In this document: positions 11,777 through 13,264 of the stretch, in pieces
Numbering within the stretch: position 1 is the first letter of the stretch
Layout of the letters: every line of letters starts with the position of its first letter
Source: an uncultured Peptococcaceae bacterium
GTDB taxonomy: Bacteria > Bacillota > Peptococcia > Peptococcales > Peptococcaceae
Assembly: GCA_958451915.1 (NCBI GenBank)
Contig: CAUDRX010000054.1
Span: 1-13,264 of the forward strand
DNA length: 13,264 nt
Reading direction: 5' to 3'
Position numbers and translations under genes: made by a program
Notes under the pieces: generated by a model
What the model was told of the DNA's origin: nothing
What the model saw: the letters and a program-made list of their open reading frames with translations, nothing else
The model's database searches: none

Positions 11777-13264
11777 TCAGGCGTTGCTGCGTGCGTGCTG
11801 TTCCTCGAGATCGTCGAGGCATTCTTCGTCGCAAACACCTTCGAAGACGCCGGCTTCGACTTCCTGAGCGATGGTGGCGACCTTTTCTTCAAGGGCGGTG
11901 GATGCATAGTAGTCTTTGCGCTTCATCGCAAAGAAGATACCGCCGATGACCACCCAGACGACGAGGAAGGCCCATGCCTGTGGTGAGAGGAACCCTGGGG
12001 AACCTGGGATGAGCAACAGCAGGATGAAGGCGACGGAGAACAGCGTGCCTGCACCGGAAATGAGGATCTGCTTCTTGTTGCGTTCGCGGACAGCGATGAC
12101 AAGCGCAGCAGCGGTCGCATAAAGGAATGCGAGGTCAGCACCGATGGCAGTCATATCAACGAGCCAGCTGAGCACCTGACGGCCAAAGAATGGCGCGATC
12201 ACAGCAAGGATCATCATGAACATGATGCCAAGGCGTGGCACATGGTATTTGCTGTCGAGCTTCTTGAAACCGTCTGGCAGGGCATCGGCGATAGCCATGG
12301 AGTAGAGGAGACGGCTGCCGGACAGATAGAACGCATTGAGACCGGATACGATACCGCAGATCATGGCGATCGCCAGGAAGAGCAGACCGATATTGCCGAT
12401 GAGGGCTTCGACGGCTGCGCCGGTTGCCCAGTTGGAATTGTCAACGATGTACTGCTGCCAAGGCTGTACGATAGCGGTGGCGATGTTCATGACGATGTAC
12501 ATGAGCCCGGCGATGGAGATGGAGCTGACGAGGAGCGCCGCGGTCTTTTTGTTGGAGAAGGACATCTCTTCTGCGGTCTGCGGGATGCAGCCAAAGCCGA
12601 CATAGGCCCATGGCGCAAGGGCAGCGACAGAAAGGATGGATGCGATCGCGCTCTTTTCAGGGGAGAAGAGTGGCTGGAGGTTGGACCAGTCGACCCCGCC
12701 CATGAGAATGGCGGAAGCGATCACGAGCATGGAACCGCAGAGACCGAGGGCAACAGCGGTGCCAAACCAGCTGGCGGCTTCACCGCCGCGCATGTTGATG
12801 AGACCGATGATGACGATGGCCGCGATGTCGACGATGAGCTCACCGCCGTAAACGGTCCAGCCAGCGATCTCATAGAGCGGCATGCTCTGCAGCGGGCCAG
12901 GGAAGATGTAACGGACAACAAGGCCGACAGCCGTGCCGTTCATCGGGATCAGCGCCCAGTAAGCGAGCATGAGGAACCAGCCGCAGATGAAGGCGTGGGT
13001 CTTGCCAAAGACGGTGTTCGCGTAGACGAATTCGCCGCCGGCGACAGGGTATTTACTGATAAGATAACTGTAGCTGAAGCTGATCAGGATGATCATCGCA
13101 GCACCGAGGGCCAGACCGATGGATGCACCGATCGGACCGGCATCTGGCAGCAGGGTATCACCCGGCATGACAAAGCAGCCCCAGCCGATCATGGCGCCGA
13201 GGGCCAGTGCCCAGACACCCAGGGAACTCATATTTTTTTCGAGTTTAGCTTCCTGTTGAGACAT
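11777..13264 (-). CDS. APC-superfamily amino-acid permease
   Basis: This is a predicted secondary transporter for amino acids or related amines in the cytoplasmic membrane. The 495 residues have about 12 hydrophobic segments. TM1 has the APC substrate-site signature LALGAMIGWGCFVMPGD (about 20-36), followed by KYPVAGGEFVYANTVFG (about 71-87), the conserved loop of the family. Further segments include YVGFGCIPQTAEEMSF (about 234-249, TM6 region) and LSGSRLLYSMAIADALP. The soluble C-terminal tail of about 50 residues is acidic and ends with a CDEEC motif (C478, C482). The substrate cannot be named from sequence. The ATG is the last three bases of the window, so a longer N-terminus or the ribosome binding site cannot be checked. 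Being next to gdhA suggests amino-acid uptake for catabolism, but the two genes have separate terminators. Confidence 0.88.
   Translation of the reverse strand: MSQQEAKLEKNMSSLGVWALALGAMIGWGCFVMPGDTLLPDAGPIGASIGLALGAAMIILISFSYSYLISKYPVAGGEFVYANTVFGKTHAFICGWFLMLAYWALIPMNGTAVGLVVRYIFPGPLQSMPLYEIAGWTVYGGELIVDIAAIVIIGLINMRGGEAASWFGTAVALGLCGSMLVIASAILMGGVDWSNLQPLFSPEKSAIASILSVAALAPWAYVGFGCIPQTAEEMSFSNKKTAALLVSSISIAGLMYIVMNIATAIVQPWQQYIVDNSNWATGAAVEALIGNIGLLFLAIAMICGIVSGLNAFYLSGSRLLYSMAIADALPDGFKKLDSKYHVPRLGIMFMMILAVIAPFFGRQVLSWLVDMTAIGADLAFLYATAAALVIAVRERNKKQILISGAGTLFSVAFILLLLIPGSPGFLSPQAWAFLVVWVVIGGIFFAMKRKDYYASTALEEKVATIAQEVEAGVFEGVCDEECLDDLEEQHARSNA

Overview
The window looks like chromosome of a low-to-moderate-GC-lineage Gram-positive or related Bacillota (Firmicutes) bacterium, although the base composition is fairly GC-rich. 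The signs are copper-amine-oxidase-like N-terminal domains on secreted wall hydrolases, strong AGGAGG-type ribosome binding sites, textbook intrinsic terminators, TTG starts and a consensus TTGACA/TATAAT promoter. An NADP-type glutamate dehydrogenase beside an amino-acid permease would fit an amino-acid-using anaerobe. I cannot name the genus, and a lineage such as Negativicutes or Clostridia is only a guess. Every supported gene lies on the minus strand, so transcription runs from high to low coordinates.

Layout from low to high coordinates. About 126-2018: an IS3-family insertion sequence with an intact orfA/orfB pair joined by a probable -1 frameshift at an A7C run, and hairpins near both ends. 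2098-2874: a fumarylacetoacetate-hydrolase (FAH) family enzyme. 3134-8006: a secreted cell-wall hydrolase cluster. It holds a short NlpC/P60 protein (gene A, 3134-3835), a CuAO-like plus NlpC/P60 protein (gene B, 4410-5312), two tandem paralogous 120-residue four-helix membrane proteins (5634-5996, 6160-6522), and a CuAO-like plus M23 zinc peptidase (gene C, 6750-8006). 8294-9031: a TraX-family membrane protein. 9249-9911: an HD-domain phosphohydrolase. 10157-11503: gdhA. 11777-13264: an APC-superfamily amino-acid permease whose start codon is the last three bases of the window. Most genes have their own terminator and appear monocistronic.

The most interesting part is the noncoding DNA of the hydrolase cluster. 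Genes A and C encode different catalytic domains but share a 5' cassette. It consists of a near-identical 22-bp block around the -10, a Pho-box-like TGTCA/TGTCA direct repeat exactly 41 bp upstream of that -10 in both, a leader stem (with a G.U pair in C) ending just before the ribosome binding site, an extended Shine-Dalgarno-like box, a TTG start, and a related signal peptide. Genes A, B and C read as mix-and-match combinations of secretion leader, CuAO-like domain and catalytic domain, presumably co-regulated remodelling of the envelope. Two LexA/DinR-like GAAC-N4-GTTC palindromes lie in the two long intergenic regions next to the NlpC/P60 genes. The regulators are not in this window, and these assignments are inferences from pattern alone.
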